A stretch of 64,000 bases of DNA, from assembly GCA_041746105.1 (NCBI GenBank), contig JBGTHP010000036.1, forward strand, positions 11,855 through 75,854, given 5' to 3'. The notes under the pieces are model-generated. The model ran no database searches. It was not told the origin of the DNA and worked only from the letters and a program-made list of their open reading frames with translations. Position numbers and translations under genes: made by a program. Below, piece after piece: positions 35,620 to 44,408 of this stretch. Every line of letters starts with the position of its first letter. The first letter of the stretch is position 1. Source of the DNA: JBFHRE01 sp041746105. Lineage in GTDB: Bacteria > Actinomycetota > Acidimicrobiia > Spongiisociales > ZC4RG35.

Positions 35620-36957
35620 TCAGCTCCCCCTGAGGTGTTGCGCAAGCCGGTCGGGTTCAATCTCGTGCTGGCTCTGATTGCGGAGGTCGCGCACCGACAC
35701 GACACCCTTTGCCCGCTCATCGGGGCCGGCGATAACTGCAAAACGGATGCCGGCTCGGTCTGCATTCTTCAGCTGTTTGCCGAGTTTGGCCGGAGTCAGA
35801 ACCGACTCGACGTTCAATCCGGCGGCTCGCAGCCGCCCTGCCAGTTCCAAGCAGTGTTCAAGGCTTTCGTCGTCTAAAAGGGTGATCACTGCGTCGACAG
35901 GACTCGAGGGTCCACCGACGAGGTCCAGTTCCCGTAACTGCCAGAACAGCCTGGTGATCCCGATCGAAAGCCCCACTCCGGGCAGGCGTGACCTCGTGAA
36001 GTTGGATGCAAGGTCGTCGTAGCGTCCGCCTGAGCAGATCGATCCCAGTTCTGGATGCGAGTCGAGCGACGTTTCGTAGACGGTTCCGGTGTAGTAATCC
36101 AGACCTCTGGCAATCGCCAGGTCCAACACAATTCTCTTCGCGTCGACTCCCATCGCAAGGAGGACCGTTATCACGGTCGAAAGTTCGGATTTGCCCTGGC
36201 GGATCAGATCGTTGTCCTCCTCGAGACGGGCGAGCACGCCTTGTGCACCATCGAGAGACTCGGACCGCCATTGCGCAACTTCGAGGATCCGTTCGACCTG
36301 CGTTTCGCCCAGACCTATCACCTGGAGCTGGGCCGCGACGGCCTCAGTGCCCCGTTTTTCCATCTTGTCGATTTCGCGGAGGACTTGTGCCTGAGCGGCA
36401 TCGGAGTCGACACCTTGGGAGGCAAGGAAGCCTCTCATGAGCCTGCGGTTGTTGAGTCTGATGGTGAAGTCGCCGATGCCGAGTTCTGTAAAGACCTCGA
36501 CCATCACCGCCGCCACCTCGGCGTCGTGACGGAGGTCCAGTTCTCCGCGTCCGACGACATCGATATCGCATTGATAGAACTCTCGGAATCTTCCCTTCTG
36601 GGGCGACTCGCCGCGGTACACCCGTTGTATCTGGTATCGCCGGAATGGGAACAACAGGTCGTTCTCGTGTTCTGCCACGTAGCGGGCGAGTGGGACCGTC
36701 AGATCAAAACGCAGAGCGAGGTCCGGCGTACCGTCTTTTTCGAGCGAACCGGTCGACTGCACGAAGTACACCTGCTGCTCTGTCTCTCCGCCGCTCTTCG
36801 TCAGAAGAACATCGGTGAGTTCGACTGCGGGCGTCTCGATGGGAAGGAACCCAAACCGCTCGAACCCGCCTCGGATCTTGTCGAGCAGGGTCTGGAATCG
36901 AACCTGGTCTCCTGGAAGAAGTTCCATAACGCCGGACATGGTGCGGGGTGTGATCAT
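35620..36957 (-). CDS. hisS: Histidyl-tRNA synthetase
   Basis: 445 residues from ATG 36957. Class II core: YQCDIDVVGRGEL, histidine-binding ARGLDYYTGTVYE and SICSGGRYDDL; anticodon domain at the C-terminus. The start at 36957 is preferred over an upstream one that would enter the MBL gene. TACGCT sits 10 bases before it, so a promoter with a very short leader is possible. Confidence 0.96.
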   Translation of the reverse strand: MITPRTMSGVMELLPGDQVRFQTLLDKIRGGFERFGFLPIETPAVELTDVLLTKSGGETEQQVYFVQSTGSLEKDGTPDLALRFDLTVPLARYVAEHENDLLFPFRRYQIQRVYRGESPQKGRFREFYQCDIDVVGRGELDLRHDAEVAAVMVEVFTELGIGDFTIRLNNRRLMRGFLASQGVDSDAAQAQVLREIDKMEKRGTEAVAAQLQVIGLGETQVERILEVAQWRSESLDGAQGVLARLEEDNDLIRQGKSELSTVITVLLAMGVDAKRIVLDLAIARGLDYYTGTVYETSLDSHPELGSICSGGRYDDLASNFTRSRLPGVGLSIGITRLFWQLRELDLVGGPSSPVDAVITLLDDESLEHCLELAGRLRAAGLNVESVLTPAKLGKQLKNADRAGIRFAVIAGPDERAKGVVSVRDLRNQSQHEIEPDRLAQHLRGS

Positions 36958-36982
36958 CGGGAGCGCCAGCGTAATAGGGGTC

Positions 36983-37633
36983 TCAGGTGCCCAGACCCAC
37001 GAGAAATGGATTGGTCCGGCGTTCGCGTCCCACCGTGGTTTCTGGTCCGTGGCCGGGGAGCACCCTGGTCTCATCTGGCAGCGGCAGGACCTGAGTCCGC
37101 ATCGACTCCATGAGCGCCGAGTGACTCCCTCCGGGCAAATCTGTCCGGCCGATCGAGCCGGCGAACAGTTGATCCCCAGAAAAGAGCCAACCCTCAGTAT
37201 CGAGGTACACGCACACGTGTCCCGGGGTGTGGCCGGGAGTGTGAAGAATCTCGAGGTCGAGGCCGGCCAGGTTCAGTGTTTCGCCGTGGGCGAGGTCGTG
37301 GCGTTCTCTGATGGGTTCGAACGTTCCAGGCACAAGGCCCCCAAACAAACCCTCGACCTGTCTTTGCGGATCGAGCGAGAGAAAGTCGTCGTCAGGGTGT
37401 ACATAGACGGTGGCGCCGGTGGCGGACCCCACGCCGGCTGCGGCGCCCATGTGGTCAACGTGCCCGTGGGTGAGGATGAGACCTGCGAGTTGGAGGTTGT
37501 GCTTGTTGAGCAGCGCAAGGATCCCGGCGGGATCGGGAGGGGCGTCGACCAGAACGGCGAGACCCCCGGTTTCGGCCGCCACCACCCAGGTGTTGGTTTG
37601 GGCGAGCCACAGCGAAGCATGGTCGAGGAGCAT
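36983..37633 (-). CDS. Metallo-beta-lactamase-fold hydrolase (glyoxalase II-like)
   Basis: 216 residues. THGHVDHMGAAAGV is the HxHxDH zinc motif; HTPGHTPGHVCVYLD and PGHGPETTVG complete the metal site. The family includes hydroxyacylglutathione hydrolases; with mycothiol as thiol, an S-acyl-mycothiol hydrolase role is a fair guess, not shown. The same gene lies between hisS and rel in mycobacteria. Confidence 0.88.
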   Translation of the reverse strand: MLLDHASLWLAQTNTWVVAAETGGLAVLVDAPPDPAGILALLNKHNLQLAGLILTHGHVDHMGAAAGVGSATGATVYVHPDDDFLSLDPQRQVEGLFGGLVPGTFEPIRERHDLAHGETLNLAGLDLEILHTPGHTPGHVCVYLDTEGWLFSGDQLFAGSIGRTDLPGGSHSALMESMRTQVLPLPDETRVLPGHGPETTVGRERRTNPFLVGLGT

Positions 37634-37639
37634 CTGGCA

Positions 37640-37645
37640 AGCCTA
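37640..37645 (-). promoter_or_regulatory. -10 box giving a leaderless MBL-hydrolase transcript
   Basis: TAGGCT on the minus strand with 6 bases (TGCCAG) to the ATG. It is in the 21-base gap after rel. The same hexamer and spacing occur before apt. Confidence 0.45.
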
Positions 37646-37654
37646 CCCGTGGGG

Positions 37655-39838
37655 TCAGGTGGGCTCGCTCACAAGCCTGAACGCGGCAAAAACGCCGTCT
37701 ACGCCACGCAGATCGGCGATGAGCTTGTCCACCTGTGTGGGGTCGGAGAGTTCGACTTCATACCGCAATACTGCAACCCGGTCACGTCCTGTCACCGAGG
37801 ACGAGGCGGTGATGTTCCCGCCGACGTCGGACAGAGCGCCGGTCACGTCGCGGAGTAACCGCGTGCGGTCCAGTGCCTCCACCTGGATCCAAACCGTGAA
37901 CCTGCCTACCCGCTCGACCGGCCATGAAACCTCGACCATCCGGTCACGACCTTCCGTACGCAGATTGGCGATGTTGGTGCAGTCGGACCGGTGTACAGAA
38001 ACTCCCCGGCCGACCGTGACGAAACCGACTATCGGGTCACCGGGGACAGGCGCGCAGCATCGGGCGATACGGACGAGCATGTCGTCGAGACCTTCGACAA
38101 TGATGTTGGGCCCGACTGCCTCGTAGCGGCGGGGCCGGACGGGTGCCAGCAAGTCATCCTCGTCGTCCTCGGGGCGGACGTGGCGTGCGACCCGATGGGC
38201 AACCGTCGCAGGCGAGATCTCGCCCTCGCCGACCGCCGCCATGAGGGCTTCTGCATCGGTCTTGTTCATCTCGGATGCAACCTCTTTGAGCAACGCCTGC
38301 CGCTCGGCTGCCCCCAGGCCCAGGGCCTCCTTGCGGAGGGCGGCCATGACCTGATCCCGACCGTCCGAGGCCGCCTGCTCGCGTCGTTCTTTCAAGAACC
38401 AGGCCTTGATCTTGGAGCGCGCTCTCGAAGTGCGAACAAAATTGAGCCAGTCGCGTGAGGGACCGGCATCGGCGGCTTTTGAGGTGATCACCTCGACGAT
38501 GTCTCCGGACTCGAGTCGGGTGGAAAGGGGTACCAGACGACCATTGATACGGCTGCCTACGCAACGGTGGCCGATTTCGGTATGAACCGCATACGCGAAA
38601 TCGATGGCGGTTGCCCCTCGCGGAAGGTTGCGGACGTCACCCTTGGGCGTGAGGACAAACACCTCGTCCTGATAGAGGTCGAGTTTGAGTTGGTCGAGAA
38701 ACTCTTCTGGGTCAGTGGTGTCGTCCTGGAGCAGGCCGAGGCTGCCGACCCAGTCGACGTTGGCTGCCTCAGGGCCCTCTTTGTAACGCCAGTGCGCAGC
38801 GATTCCGGTCTCGGAGATGCGATGCATCTCCTCGGTGCGTATCTGGATCTCCAACGGTTTGCCGTCGGGTCCGATCACCGTGGTGTGTAACGACTGATAC
38901 AGATTGAACTTGGGCATCGCGATGTAGTCCTTGAACCTGCCAGATACGGGAAGCCAGCGGGCGTGGACCAATCCGAGCACCGAGTAACAGCCCGCAACGT
39001 TTTGGGTTATGACTCTGATCCCGATCAGATCGTGGATGTCTTCGAATGGTCGCTGGGACTCCACCATTTTGCGATAGATCGAATAATGGTGTTTCGGGCG
39101 ACCGGTGACCTCGGCCTGGACGCCAGAGTCGGACAGCATGGAGGAGATTTCGGTCACCACTTTTTCGATGAAGAGTTCGCGCTCTGGAGCGCGCTCGGCC
39201 AGCTTGTTCTCGATCTCGGCAAACGGTCCCGGATACAGGATCTTGAAACACCGGTCTTCGAGTTCGTGTTTGATCTCTTGGACCCCCATCCGATGAGCAA
39301 GGGGGGTGTAGACGTCCAGCGTTTCGGCGGCGACGCGCCGCTGCTTCTCCTCTCGCAGGGCGTCAACGGTGCGAATGTTGTGGAGCCGATCGCAGAGTTT
39401 GATCAGGAGAACCCGCATGTCCTGAGCCATTGCCACGACCATCTTCCGAATGGTGGCTGCCTGGGCGGCCTCACGGGTGTTGTACTGGATCCGGTCGAGT
39501 TTGGTCACACCATCAATAAGGTGGGCGATCTCATCGCCGAACTCTTCTCTGATCTGATCGAGGGTCAGAGGCGTGTCTTCGACGGTGTCGTGCAGAAGCG
39601 AGGCGGCCAGAGTCGATCCGTCCATTCCGAAGTGGGTGAGGATCTGGGTGACGGCTACCGGGTGAGTGATGTACGGTTCGCCCGACTTCCTGGTTTGGCC
39701 GGCGTGCGCCGCTTTGGCCAGTTCGTAGGCACGGCGCAGCAGGTCGGCGTCTCCTCGGGGATGCTGCTCGAGGAACTCGTCCAGCAGAAGTTGGAATCCC
39801 CGGTCGGGGTCGAGTTCAGTCGTATGTGAGAACAGCAT
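37655..39838 (-). CDS. relA: Bifunctional (p)ppGpp synthase/hydrolase
   Basis: 727 residues. The N-terminal HD hydrolase domain is intact (LLHDTVEDTPLTLDQIREEFG), as is the synthetase domain (RPFEDIHDLIGIRV), followed by TGS (VFVLTPKGDVRNLPRGATAIDFAYAVHTEIGHRCVG) and C-terminal ACT domains. So it can both make and destroy the alarmone. The ATG at 39838 lies 23 bases inside the end of apt. An alternative upstream ATG would overlap apt further and is less likely. Confidence 0.95.
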   Translation of the reverse strand: MLFSHTTELDPDRGFQLLLDEFLEQHPRGDADLLRRAYELAKAAHAGQTRKSGEPYITHPVAVTQILTHFGMDGSTLAASLLHDTVEDTPLTLDQIREEFGDEIAHLIDGVTKLDRIQYNTREAAQAATIRKMVVAMAQDMRVLLIKLCDRLHNIRTVDALREEKQRRVAAETLDVYTPLAHRMGVQEIKHELEDRCFKILYPGPFAEIENKLAERAPERELFIEKVVTEISSMLSDSGVQAEVTGRPKHHYSIYRKMVESQRPFEDIHDLIGIRVITQNVAGCYSVLGLVHARWLPVSGRFKDYIAMPKFNLYQSLHTTVIGPDGKPLEIQIRTEEMHRISETGIAAHWRYKEGPEAANVDWVGSLGLLQDDTTDPEEFLDQLKLDLYQDEVFVLTPKGDVRNLPRGATAIDFAYAVHTEIGHRCVGSRINGRLVPLSTRLESGDIVEVITSKAADAGPSRDWLNFVRTSRARSKIKAWFLKERREQAASDGRDQVMAALRKEALGLGAAERQALLKEVASEMNKTDAEALMAAVGEGEISPATVAHRVARHVRPEDDEDDLLAPVRPRRYEAVGPNIIVEGLDDMLVRIARCCAPVPGDPIVGFVTVGRGVSVHRSDCTNIANLRTEGRDRMVEVSWPVERVGRFTVWIQVEALDRTRLLRDVTGALSDVGGNITASSSVTGRDRVAVLRYEVELSDPTQVDKLIADLRGVDGVFAAFRLVSEPT

Positions 39839-40334
39839 GGAACGGTGTGGCTCCGATCCGTTGACGGCCCGAAAGGAATGCCAGTTCGATGAAGACTGCA
39901 AATCCAACAACGGTGGCTCCGAGGTCTTCGAGGAGACCGATGGCGGCGCCTGCCGTGCCTCCGGTGGCGATCACGTCGTCGACCAACAAGACGCGATCCC
40001 CCGCCTCGCAGGCGTCGACGTGGACCTCCAACGCATCGGACCCGTATTCGAGGTCGTATTCGCGCCGGTGAGTCTTGAAGGGGAGCTTGCCGGGCTTCCG
40101 CACCGGGATGAAACCGGCATCGAGTCGCTCTGCCACTGGTGCCGCCAGCGCGAATCCGCGAGCCTCGATCCCTGCCACTTTGGTGATCTCGGCGTTGAGG
40201 AAGGGCTCCGTCAGCTGACGCATCAGCTCGCCGAACGCGGCTCCATCACCGAGGACCGGGGTTATGTCGAAGAAATTGATCCCGGGTTGCGGAAAGTCGG
40301 GAATCGACCGAATCAGCTCCTGTAACTCCTTCAC
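39816..40334 (-). CDS. apt: Adenine phosphoribosyltransferase
   Basis: 172 residues. Converts adenine and PRPP to AMP. PRPP motif RVLLVDDVIATGGTAGAA, and IRSIPDFPQPGINFFDITPVL at the start, are typical. GTG start 6 bases after TAGGCT, with no Shine-Dalgarno sequence. Overlaps the start of rel, as in mycobacteria where apt precedes relA. Confidence 0.95.
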   Translation of the reverse strand: MKELQELIRSIPDFPQPGINFFDITPVLGDGAAFGELMRQLTEPFLNAEITKVAGIEARGFALAAPVAERLDAGFIPVRKPGKLPFKTHRREYDLEYGSDALEVHVDACEAGDRVLLVDDVIATGGTAGAAIGLLEDLGATVVGFAVFIELAFLSGRQRIGATPFHAVLTYD

Positions 40335-40340
40335 CCGATA

Positions 40341-40346
40341 AGCCTA
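40341..40346 (-). promoter_or_regulatory. -10 box giving a leaderless apt-rel transcript
   Basis: TAGGCT on the minus strand with 6 bases (TATCGG) to the apt GTG. It sits in the 17-base gap after secF and partly explains how rel is expressed separately from secDF. Confidence 0.45.
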
Positions 40347-40351
40347 CCGTT

Positions 40352-41407
40352 TCAGCGAGGGCGTTTTCGCGGTGGTCGGGGAGTTGCCCCCCCGCCCGGT
40401 GCCGGTTGCCTGCCGGGTTGTACCGTGACCGGTGCGCTCGGGGAGGCGGCGATGGCACTTGGCGCGCGACGTTCGATTCGAGAACGATGCTCGATCCATT
40501 CCGATTCCTTCTCTTTCCAGATGGCGAGGATGGGCGCCGCGACGAAGATCGAGGAATAGGTCCCGGAGGCAATGCCAACGAACAGGGCAAGGGCGAAGTC
40601 CTGCAGCGTCGAAGCGCCCAACAGGATCGAACCTATGAACAGGAGGCTCCCGACAGGCAGGAGTGACGTCAAGGAGGTATTCAAAGAACGAGCCAGCACG
40701 AGATTCATGGCACGATTGACAAGGCCGGAGTAGGTCATCTCCCTCGTCAGTTCGCCTTCCAGTTCTTCGACCTTGTCGAACACCACCACGGTGTCATAGA
40801 GCGAATATCCGAGGATCGTGAGCAGGGCCACCACCGTCGCCGGCGTAACTTCGAAACCGGTGATCGCGTAGACGCCGATTGTGATTGCGAGGTCGTGGAT
40901 CAGAGCCACCATCCCGGCGCCGGCCATCTTCCACTGGAGCCTGATCGCGATGAATGCGCCGGCCGCAACCAGGAACACGGCCAGAGCGATCAGGGCTTGT
41001 CGCGCGACCAGGTTCCCAAAGGTCGGTCCCACCGACTCGCGTGAGTTGTCGGCCGGATCTGTCCCTGTCACTTCGGCGAATGCTGTCACCAACTCTTGTT
41101 CGGTATCGGAGTCGAGCGGAGGCGTCTGCACGCGAACCGCTTGCCCGTCGTCGAGAAGGAGAATTCTGGCGTCCTGGATTCCGACATCGGCGAGGGCGCC
41201 GCGGATCTGCTGGATGTCGGCACCGGCAGGGTTCTCTGCCTGGACCGCGACGCCACCTTCGAACTCGAGACCGAGGTTGAGGTCGCGGACGAAGACCGCG
41301 AGCAAGGCGACCGCCAGAAAGGTGACCGAGATCATGAACCATCGCTTGCGATGCCCGACAAAATCTATCGTTGTCTCACCGCGAGAAATGCGCTGAAAGA
41401 CGTTCAT
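40352..41407 (-). CDS. secF: Protein translocase subunit SecF
   Basis: 351 residues. RND-like partner of SecD that uses the proton gradient to drive late steps of export. N-terminal membrane segment (FMISVTFLAVALLAVFV), periplasmic loop with LNLGLEFEGGVAVQ, then five spans with TVVALLTILGYSLYDTVVVFDK and the NTSLTSLLPVG motif. The last ~40 residues are a Pro/Arg-rich tail. Overlaps the secD stop. Confidence 0.95.
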   Translation of the reverse strand: MNVFQRISRGETTIDFVGHRKRWFMISVTFLAVALLAVFVRDLNLGLEFEGGVAVQAENPAGADIQQIRGALADVGIQDARILLLDDGQAVRVQTPPLDSDTEQELVTAFAEVTGTDPADNSRESVGPTFGNLVARQALIALAVFLVAAGAFIAIRLQWKMAGAGMVALIHDLAITIGVYAITGFEVTPATVVALLTILGYSLYDTVVVFDKVEELEGELTREMTYSGLVNRAMNLVLARSLNTSLTSLLPVGSLLFIGSILLGASTLQDFALALFVGIASGTYSSIFVAAPILAIWKEKESEWIEHRSRIERRAPSAIAASPSAPVTVQPGRQPAPGGGATPRPPRKRPR

Positions 41408-42966
41408 GAACGGTCCTCCTTCTTGAGTCCGGCGGCCGCGCCGATCGAGAGGGCGCCACTACCTCCTCCCCAGCCGGTGTGGGCAACCACCCAGGCGGCT
41501 CGCCTCGTGAACGATCTGGCGATGACGATGTCGAGCACGGTGGCGATTCCGAGCGACAAAGCAAACCCCTTCACGGGACCTACGGCAAGCACGTAGAGCA
41601 GGGCGGCCGCCAGAAGCGAGACGAAGTCGGCGGTCAGGATCGTGCGGTAGGCGCTCTTGAACGCGTCTGTAGTCGCCGAGCGAACCTTTTTGCCGTTCCG
41701 GATCTCATCTTTGATTCGCTCGAAATACACGATGTAACTGTCCGCAGTGATCCCAATCGACACGATGATGCCGGTGACACCGGCCAAAGTCAGAGTTAAT
41801 CCCCGCGCCTCGCCCAGAAGGCTGAACAGGGCGACAAGGAGAGACCCGAACACCGTCAAACCTACGACTGCGACCACACCCAATGCCCGGTAGTAGAGAA
41901 CGAGGGCGACGGCAACGAGCAGCAAACCGGCAAGACCAGAAATGACTCCGATTCGGAGTGAATCCGTTCCGAGCGTCGCAGACACTTTGTTCACCTGTGA
42001 ACGTTCGAACGCGATCGGAAGCGCTCCGTATCTGAGCAGGATTCCGAGATCCTCAGACTCTTCCTGACTCCCGACGGTGATGATGGCCTGCCCACCCGCT
42101 ATTCCCTCGCCCGGCGAAACATCCTCATTCACGGCCGGCGAGGAGACCACTTCGCCGTCGAGGACGATCGCGATCTGGCGGCGCGGGTCTCCGCTGGGAA
42201 AACCCGCCGCGGCTCCGGTGAGGTCGGCGAAAGCATCTGCCCCGACACTGTCAAACTCGAGCTGAACCAACCACTGAGCGCCCGCCTGATCGAATCCAGG
42301 GCTCGCCAGTTCGATCGAGTCCCCCATCACCCTGGCCGGCCCAAGGTGCAAAACAGAAGGAATGGGCTGGCCAAATATCGAGTTGAGGTAAGGCAGGTAA
42401 GACTCTTTGGCGGGATCGTCCGAAATGGTGAGGCCACTTTGCGGGTCGATCGACTCGAGAAGTTCTGGAGGGATCTCCGGCGAAGCCGTCTCAGGCGCCG
42501 TTGTCGTCGGTGCGACATCGGTGGTGGTCGGTGAACCTGTGGTCGAGGTCGTATCGGGCAGCGTCGTGGACGTAGTCGGGTCGACGAACTCCGCTCCGAG
42601 CGGACCGATCAGGCCAGGGGTCGATCCGAGCACGGGCCGGAAACTGAGAAGGCCGGTTCGTCCGATGGCGTCGAGGGCTCGTTCTTCATCGGAAACTCCC
42701 GGCAACTGCACAAGCACGGTGTTCGCGCCCGAAATCTGGATTTCGGGCTCCTGAACTCCACCGATGGCCTCGATGCGTCTGCGCATCTGCTCGACTGCCT
42801 GAGCCAGAACATCCTCCTCGGTCCCGTCAGGAGCGGTGAGGAGCACCGACGTCCCGCCTTGCAGGTCGAGTCCCAACTTTGGCCTGTAATCCAATGCCGT
42901 GAGCACGCCTAACCCACCCCAAGCCAACACGAGCACCACAAAGAGGCCGATCAGGCGGCGGCGCAT
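41404..42966 (-). CDS. secD: Protein translocase subunit SecD
   Basis: 520 residues from ATG 42966 (TGATG overlap with yajC). First span LIGLFVVLVLAWGGLGVL, then LGLDLQGGTSVLL, the large P1 head domain, and five C-terminal spans with ITADSYIVYFERIKDEIRNG. The head carries a low-complexity Thr/Ser/Pro insert at about residues 129-179, probably a flexible extracytoplasmic loop. Confidence 0.95.
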   Translation of the reverse strand: MRRRLIGLFVVLVLAWGGLGVLTALDYRPKLGLDLQGGTSVLLTAPDGTEEDVLAQAVEQMRRRIEAIGGVQEPEIQISGANTVLVQLPGVSDEERALDAIGRTGLLSFRPVLGSTPGLIGPLGAEFVDPTTSTTLPDTTSTTGSPTTTDVAPTTTAPETASPEIPPELLESIDPQSGLTISDDPAKESYLPYLNSIFGQPIPSVLHLGPARVMGDSIELASPGFDQAGAQWLVQLEFDSVGADAFADLTGAAAGFPSGDPRRQIAIVLDGEVVSSPAVNEDVSPGEGIAGGQAIITVGSQEESEDLGILLRYGALPIAFERSQVNKVSATLGTDSLRIGVISGLAGLLLVAVALVLYYRALGVVAVVGLTVFGSLLVALFSLLGEARGLTLTLAGVTGIIVSIGITADSYIVYFERIKDEIRNGKKVRSATTDAFKSAYRTILTADFVSLLAAALLYVLAVGPVKGFALSLGIATVLDIVIARSFTRRAAWVVAHTGWGGGSGALSIGAAAGLKKEDRS

Positions 42967-43256
42967 CAAGAACTCTCGGTCAGCTTTGCGGCAATGGCCT
43001 TGCGGGCAAAACGAATTCTCCCGGTCTCGACTTCGAGAAGGACAGAGGTGTCGTCTGCGCTGAGGATGCGACCTTGAATGCCGCCGATCGTTTGGACTCG
43101 ATCTCCGACCTCGATCGAGTCCTGGAAGGACTGTTGTTTCTTGACGCGGCGCCTCTGCATCACGTTCATGAACACAAGGAACAATCCCATGATCAGAACG
43201 AATGGGAGAAGTGAAGGAGCGGCGGCGGTTTCGGTTTGTGCGAGCAGCGAAGTCAA
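42966..43256 (-). CDS. yajC: Preprotein translocase subunit YajC
   Basis: 96 residues from a TTG. One membrane span (LLPFVLIMGLFLVFMNVM) followed by a small basic domain with VGDRVQTIGGIQGRI. YajC associates with SecDF. GAGAG lies ahead of the TTG, and a TAACCT hexamer 27 bases upstream could be its promoter. Confidence 0.92.
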   Translation of the reverse strand: MTSLLAQTETAAAPSLLPFVLIMGLFLVFMNVMQRRRVKKQQSFQDSIEVGDRVQTIGGIQGRILSADDTSVLLEVETGRIRFARKAIAAKLTESS

Positions 43257-43283
43257 AAGTCTCTCGTGGTTTGGGACGGGAGC

Positions 43284-43289
43284 AGGTTA
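43284..43289 (-). promoter_or_regulatory. Possible -10 box of yajC-secD-secF
   Basis: TAACCT on the minus strand. Its first three bases are the tgt stop codon. It leaves a leader of about 20 bases containing a GAGAG ribosome site, unlike the leaderless starts elsewhere. Confidence 0.3.
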
Positions 43290-44408
43290 GCGCTTCGCGG
43301 AGTCCCGTTGGGCGCGTAGCCCAACAACCTCCTGCCGGTAGGCCGAGAACCGATTGCCGGCGATCGCTGCTCGCGCTCCGCTGAGCAAACCCAGCGTGTA
43401 TGTCAGGTTGTGGAGGCTGAGAAGCCGGAACGCAGTCAGTTCGTTGGTGGTGAGCAGGTGGCGAAGATAGGCGCGCGACACGGTGGAGCAGGTGTGACAG
43501 GCACATCCGGGGGCCAGCGGTCTCGGGTCCAGCGCAAATTCGGCTCTGCGTAGGTTGTAGTCACCGTCTTCGGTGATGATTCGACCGTGACGGGCGAGAC
43601 GGGTCGGCCACACACAATCGAACAGGTCACAGCCACGCTCGATCGCATCAAGGACTCCCTCTGTATCCCCGAGGCCCATCACATACCTGACCTTGTTTGC
43701 AGGCAACTCTGAGATCGTGGCTTCGACGGCCAGATTTCGTTCCGCCGGACTTTCACCGACGGAGAGGCCACCGATACCGAATCCTGGGAATCCGAGATCG
43801 TTCGTCAGGCGGGCCGAGCGAGCCCTCAATCGGGCATCGGTGCCTCCTTGAACGATCCCGAACAACGCCTGATCAGGTCGTTCATGTACTGCCAGCGCCC
43901 GCTCCGACCAACGCAGGGTTCTTTCCAGGGCCAGCTCGATGTCGGCCTCCGGGGCGGGAAGACCGATCAAGACGTCGAGGATCATCGCCACATCTGCTCC
44001 CAGGAGTTGCTGAACCCTCATCGACTCCTCCGGTGACAGAAACACGGTCGAGCCGTCGTAGGTGGATCGGAACTGCGCCCCCTCCTCGTCGATCTTGGGG
44101 TCAAGCGAGAAGATCTGGTATCCACCGGAGTCCGTGAGAGTGGGCCCTGTCCATCCCATGAACCCATGCAGTCCTCCCATGGCGTCGACCGTCTCTGGCC
44201 CTGGCCGCAACATGAGGTGGTAGGTATTGGAGAGGATCATCTGGGCGCCCACCGTTTTGAGGTCCGTGGCGTCAAGGGCCTTGACGACGGCCCGGGTTCC
44301 GACGGGCATGAAGGTAGGAGTTTCGACAACCCCATGAGTGAGGTGAAGTCTGCCGAGCCTGGCCTGTCCACTGGTGGCGGTCACGTCGAAGGTTGCATCG
44401 TGGGTCAT
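43287..44408 (-). CDS. tgt: tRNA-guanine transglycosylase (queuosine pathway)
   Basis: 373 residues from ATG 44408 overlapping the queA stop. Inserts preQ1 at position 34 of GUN tRNAs. DSGGYQIFSL and GCDLFDCVWPTRLARHG hold the two catalytic Asp residues; CACHTCS plus a downstream His is the zinc site. The guanine-recognition segment, usually FDECTPYP, reads LDVLIGLPAP: the Asp is kept but Glu and Cys are not. No other queuosine gene than queA is in view. Confidence 0.92.
   Translation of the reverse strand: MTHDATFDVTATSGQARLGRLHLTHGVVETPTFMPVGTRAVVKALDATDLKTVGAQMILSNTYHLMLRPGPETVDAMGGLHGFMGWTGPTLTDSGGYQIFSLDPKIDEEGAQFRSTYDGSTVFLSPEESMRVQQLLGADVAMILDVLIGLPAPEADIELALERTLRWSERALAVHERPDQALFGIVQGGTDARLRARSARLTNDLGFPGFGIGGLSVGESPAERNLAVEATISELPANKVRYVMGLGDTEGVLDAIERGCDLFDCVWPTRLARHGRIITEDGDYNLRRAEFALDPRPLAPGCACHTCSTVSRAYLRHLLTTNELTAFRLLSLHNLTYTLGLLSGARAAIAGNRFSAYRQEVVGLRAQRDSAKR

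Noticed and set aside
42967..43506. N-terminal extension of secD
   Set aside because: Overlaps yajC and the end of tgt; SecD begins with RRRLIGLFVV at 42966.
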